This document shows positions 42,536 through 45,117 of a stretch of DNA of 45,117 nucleotides, one piece after another. The notes beneath the pieces were generated by a model. That model was not told the origin of the DNA. It worked only from the letters and a program-made list of their open reading frames with translations, and did no database searches. Positions within the stretch are counted from its first letter, which is position 1. The number at the start of each line of letters is the position of its first letter. The DNA is from Cyanobacteriota bacterium (GTDB taxonomy: Bacteria > Cyanobacteriota > Cyanobacteriia > Pseudanabaenales > Pseudanabaenaceae). The translations under genes and the position numbers were made by a program. The stretch lies in the NCBI GenBank assembly GCA_025356295.1, contig JANXUJ010000151.1:1-45117 (forward strand), read 5' to 3'.

Positions 42536-43939
42536 ATGTTAGAAATACCTGAAGAATGGATAACGGCTAAACAAACATTCAAGAAGATTTGGGGGTATGA
42601 GGATTTACGTCCTTCTCAAAGTGAAATAGTTAAAAGCCTACTACAAGGTCAAGATAGCCTCGCAATTATGGCGACAGGCGGGGGGAAGTCTATTTGTTTT
42701 CAGTTGCCAGCTATCCTCAATGAAGGCTTGACCTTAGTTATTTCGCCTCTACTCGCACTGATGGAAGATCAGGTTAGAGACTTAAGGATACGCAACTTAC
42801 CTGCGGCATCTCTTCATAGTAATTTATCGCAAACGGAGCGCCGCGAAGTATGCAAGAATTTACCAAATACTCGCTTGCTTTATATTTCTCCCGAAACGCT
42901 CTTAAGCCCGCCCGTCTGGGAAAAACTAAGCGATCGCCGTCTCAAAATCACAGGAATAATGCTTGATGAAGCTCATTGTCTCGTGCAGTGGGGCGATTCA
43001 TTTCGACCAAGCTATCGCCGATTAGGGGCTGTGCGATCGGCTTTGATGCAGTCAAAGCCTGACAGCCATCCACAAATATCGCTGGCTGCATTTACGGCAA
43101 CCGCTGATCGCAAAGCGATTGCGGAGTTACAAACTTGTTTGCAGATGCAAAACCCGAAAATTGTGCGTACCAGTCTCCATCGCCCAAATCTTAGTCTCAA
43201 AGTGGCGATCGCTTGGACACCCTCAGGACGCAAATCACGCACTCTCAAATTTATCCGCGATCGCCAAGGACAATCGGGCTTAATCTATGTCCGCAGCCGC
43301 CGTGATGCTGAGACATTAGCAGCTTGGTTGCAAGAAAACTCCTTTGCAACAGCCGCCTATCATGCAGGATTATCACCGCAAGAGCGCCGCTATATCGAGC
43401 AGCAATGGATCACCAATCAATACCCTTTCGTGATCTGTACTTCCGCCTTCGGACTCGGTATTAATAAGCCAGACACGCGTTGGGTGTTACATTTTCATCC
43501 GCCTTTAACTCTCTCAGAATATGTCCAAGAAATTGGGCGGGCAGGGCGCGATGACAAACCTGCGGAAGCGCTAATGTTGGTCAGCGAGCCGACTGGGTTA
43601 CTCGATGATAGCGATCGCCAACGCGTCAATTTTTTCATGCAGCAACAACAAAAACTCCAAAAACAAGCCGTAACACTTTTACCTAAACTACCGCGTAAAG
43701 GTAATTTTGCTGAAGTATCAAAGCTATATGCAGATGCAGCGATCGCTCTCGGATTATTGCATCGTGCGGGTAATCTCATATGGCATACGCCTTTTGAATA
43801 TGAAATACTTGATCAAAGCCTGAAATTATTTAGAGATCAAGCTGGCGATCAAAGTGCGATCGCCCAAATGCAAACATTCATTTATACAAAAGGCGATCGT
43901 TGGAAATTTTTACTAAATACCTTTGATTTTAAGCAATAA
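42536..43939 (+). CDS. Short RecQ-like DNA helicase
   Basis: A 467-residue superfamily 2 helicase. It has ATGGGKS near 46-52, DEAHCLVQWGDSFRPSYRRLG, FTATAD, and QEIGRAGRDD in motif VI, so the motor is intact. It lacks the zinc-binding cysteines, RQC winged helix and HRDC domain seen in the full-length RecQ at 17480; after the motor only about 110 residues follow. It resembles the short RecQ paralogs found in some bacteria, which act in repair with different substrate choice. The gene is upstream of desB on the same strand with 62 bp between. Confidence 0.9.
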   Translation: MLEIPEEWITAKQTFKKIWGYEDLRPSQSEIVKSLLQGQDSLAIMATGGGKSICFQLPAILNEGLTLVISPLLALMEDQVRDLRIRNLPAASLHSNLSQTERREVCKNLPNTRLLYISPETLLSPPVWEKLSDRRLKITGIMLDEAHCLVQWGDSFRPSYRRLGAVRSALMQSKPDSHPQISLAAFTATADRKAIAELQTCLQMQNPKIVRTSLHRPNLSLKVAIAWTPSGRKSRTLKFIRDRQGQSGLIYVRSRRDAETLAAWLQENSFATAAYHAGLSPQERRYIEQQWITNQYPFVICTSAFGLGINKPDTRWVLHFHPPLTLSEYVQEIGRAGRDDKPAEALMLVSEPTGLLDDSDRQRVNFFMQQQQKLQKQAVTLLPKLPRKGNFAEVSKLYADAAIALGLLHRAGNLIWHTPFEYEILDQSLKLFRDQAGDQSAIAQMQTFIYTKGDRWKFLLNTFDFKQ

Positions 43940-44001
43940 GCTAAAGTGCCTGATAATATTTAAGTATTAACTTAATTTTTCTTAACAACAGGGAAATATC
44001 T

Positions 44002-45075
44002 GTGTCGTCTACGGCTACTCATCGCATTAATCTCGAAAACCCTCTTACTGATAGCTTTTCTACATCTCAAACTGAACTTCCGTTTACTTTCCAAGATGTA
44101 AAAAGCGCTATTCCTGCTGAATGTTTTACTCCGAATGTATGGCGATCGCTCGCTTATTTTTTTGCCGATACAGCGATTATTGTCGGTTTATATGCCACCG
44201 CAATTTACTTAGATGCTTGGTGGTTTTATCCCATTTTCTGGTTTGCCACAGGGACAATGTTTTGGGCTTTCTTCGTAGTTGGTCATGACTGCGGACATGG
44301 TTCCTTCTCGCGTCTTAAATGGCTAAATAATTTGATCGGACATCTCACGCATACACCGATCCTTGTGCCTTATCATGGTTGGCGGATCAGTCATCGCACC
44401 CATCACCAAAACACGGGCAATATCGAAACTGATGAAAGTTGGTATCCAGTCACTGAGACTCAATACAAAGAGATGGATTGGCTAGGAAAGTTTATTCGCT
44501 TTGATGCCCTGTTGTTTGCTTATCCTCTCTATTTGTTTAAGCGATCGCCTGCTCGTGTAACTGCTTCTCATTTCCTTCCCAATAATGACCTATTCCGCGA
44601 ATTAGAAACCAACGATATCATCACCAGCACTACTCTTTTTGCAGTGATGATCGGCTTTTTGGGATGGTTAGGTTTTACCTATGGCTTTTTGTTTTTAGCC
44701 AAGTTCTATATCGTTCCATACCTTGTGTTTGTGGTGTGGCTCGATCTAGTTACATACCTGCATCACACCGAAGCCGATATTCCTTGGTATCGCGGCAAAG
44801 ATTGGTATTTCTTAAAAGGAGCGCTTTCCACGATTGATCGTGACTATGGCATCTTTAACGATATCCACCACAATATTGGTACTCATGTCGCACATCACAT
44901 TTTTATTGGGATTCCTCACTATCATCTCAAGACTGCAACTGAATCAATCAAGCCAGTTCTAGGCAAATACTATCGAATTTCTAAAGTTCCAATTTGGAAA
45001 TCCTTCTTCACTTCTCAAAAAGCTTGTCAGTTTGTGCCTGACTTAGGTAGCGGCGTATATTATAGCGATCGCTAA
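44002..45075 (+). CDS. desB: Fatty acid desaturase, omega-3/Delta15 (DesB type)
   Basis: A 357-residue membrane di-iron desaturase that introduces a double bond into glycerolipid acyl chains, using ferredoxin. The three histidine boxes are HDCGH, HRTHH and HVAHH, set among four hydrophobic segments. The C-terminal stretch DIHHNIGTHVAHHIFIGIPHYHL is the DesB/FAD3-like form, unlike the box 3 sequence of DesA (Delta12). In cyanobacteria desB is typically cold-induced. The start is GTG at 44002 with GGGAAA before it. It is complete, ending 42 bases before the window ends. Confidence 0.94.
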   Translation: MSSTATHRINLENPLTDSFSTSQTELPFTFQDVKSAIPAECFTPNVWRSLAYFFADTAIIVGLYATAIYLDAWWFYPIFWFATGTMFWAFFVVGHDCGHGSFSRLKWLNNLIGHLTHTPILVPYHGWRISHRTHHQNTGNIETDESWYPVTETQYKEMDWLGKFIRFDALLFAYPLYLFKRSPARVTASHFLPNNDLFRELETNDIITSTTLFAVMIGFLGWLGFTYGFLFLAKFYIVPYLVFVVWLDLVTYLHHTEADIPWYRGKDWYFLKGALSTIDRDYGIFNDIHHNIGTHVAHHIFIGIPHYHLKTATESIKPVLGKYYRISKVPIWKSFFTSQKACQFVPDLGSGVYYSDR

Positions 45076-45117
45076 TTAAAAAACTTAAAAATCAAGGTAC
45101 TGATTAGAGATTAAAGC

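Overview
The window reads as chromosomal DNA of a cyanobacterium. The octamer GCGATCGC (HIP1) is scattered through most genes. Several genes are cyanobacterial hallmarks: the RpaB (Ycf27) response regulator, a one-helix high-light-inducible protein (Hli), a DesB-type omega-3 desaturase, an RRM/glycine-rich Rbp, an AMIN-M23 peptidase and a LOV-type photosensor kinase. The moderate to low GC content would suit a Pseudanabaena-like lineage, but that is an inference from general appearance only. No rRNA, tRNA, CRISPR array, prophage or intact insertion sequence was seen.

Layout. (1) 38-841: SppA protease. (2) 873-12774, minus strand: a cell-surface sugar locus, read from right to left. It holds a DPM1/ArnC-like glycosyltransferase, a DegT-type aminotransferase, a Gfo/Idh sugar dehydrogenase, a hexapeptide N-acetyltransferase, a GT39/ArnT-like membrane transferase, an IS30 remnant, a HemY-like FAD oxidoreductase, a 931-residue acyltransferase/GT-C-like fusion, a NodB-type deacetylase and an ArnE-like SMR flippase candidate. 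The set parallels the enterobacterial Arn (aminoarabinose) pathway and is the most interesting multi-gene system here. (3) 13128-21568, minus: an FeS-type photolyase, an M3 oligopeptidase preceded by a decayed toxin-antitoxin module, RecQ, a shortened Uma2 gene and MnmE. (4) 21879-26891, plus: a LOV hybrid histidine kinase, a REC-GGDEF regulator and precorrin-8X methylmutase. (5) 26899-32949: pentapeptide-repeat protein, lone GvpG, PyrD, a conserved coiled-coil protein, type I IPP isomerase, a 2TM protein, a HerA-like ATPase and Rbp. (6) 33191-35219, minus: Hli (a 57-residue gene), then LspA, a ParA-type ATPase and a small McdB-like partner, a candidate cargo-positioning pair. (7) 35482-45075: RpaB, AMIN-M23 peptidase, a secreted NTF2-like protein, a trypsin-like protease with PPC domains, an FHA-GGDEF-EAL protein, a short RecQ and DesB.

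How the parts relate. Light and stress responses are well represented (LOV kinase, Hli next to its likely regulator RpaB, photolyase, desaturase, Rbp), as is c-di-GMP signalling (two GGDEF proteins). Many gene ends carry strong inverted repeats, several sharing the loop core GCTTTGC. A second repeat family with a GCCCGC-GCGGGC core lies in three intergenic regions between 36.2 and 40.1 kb.
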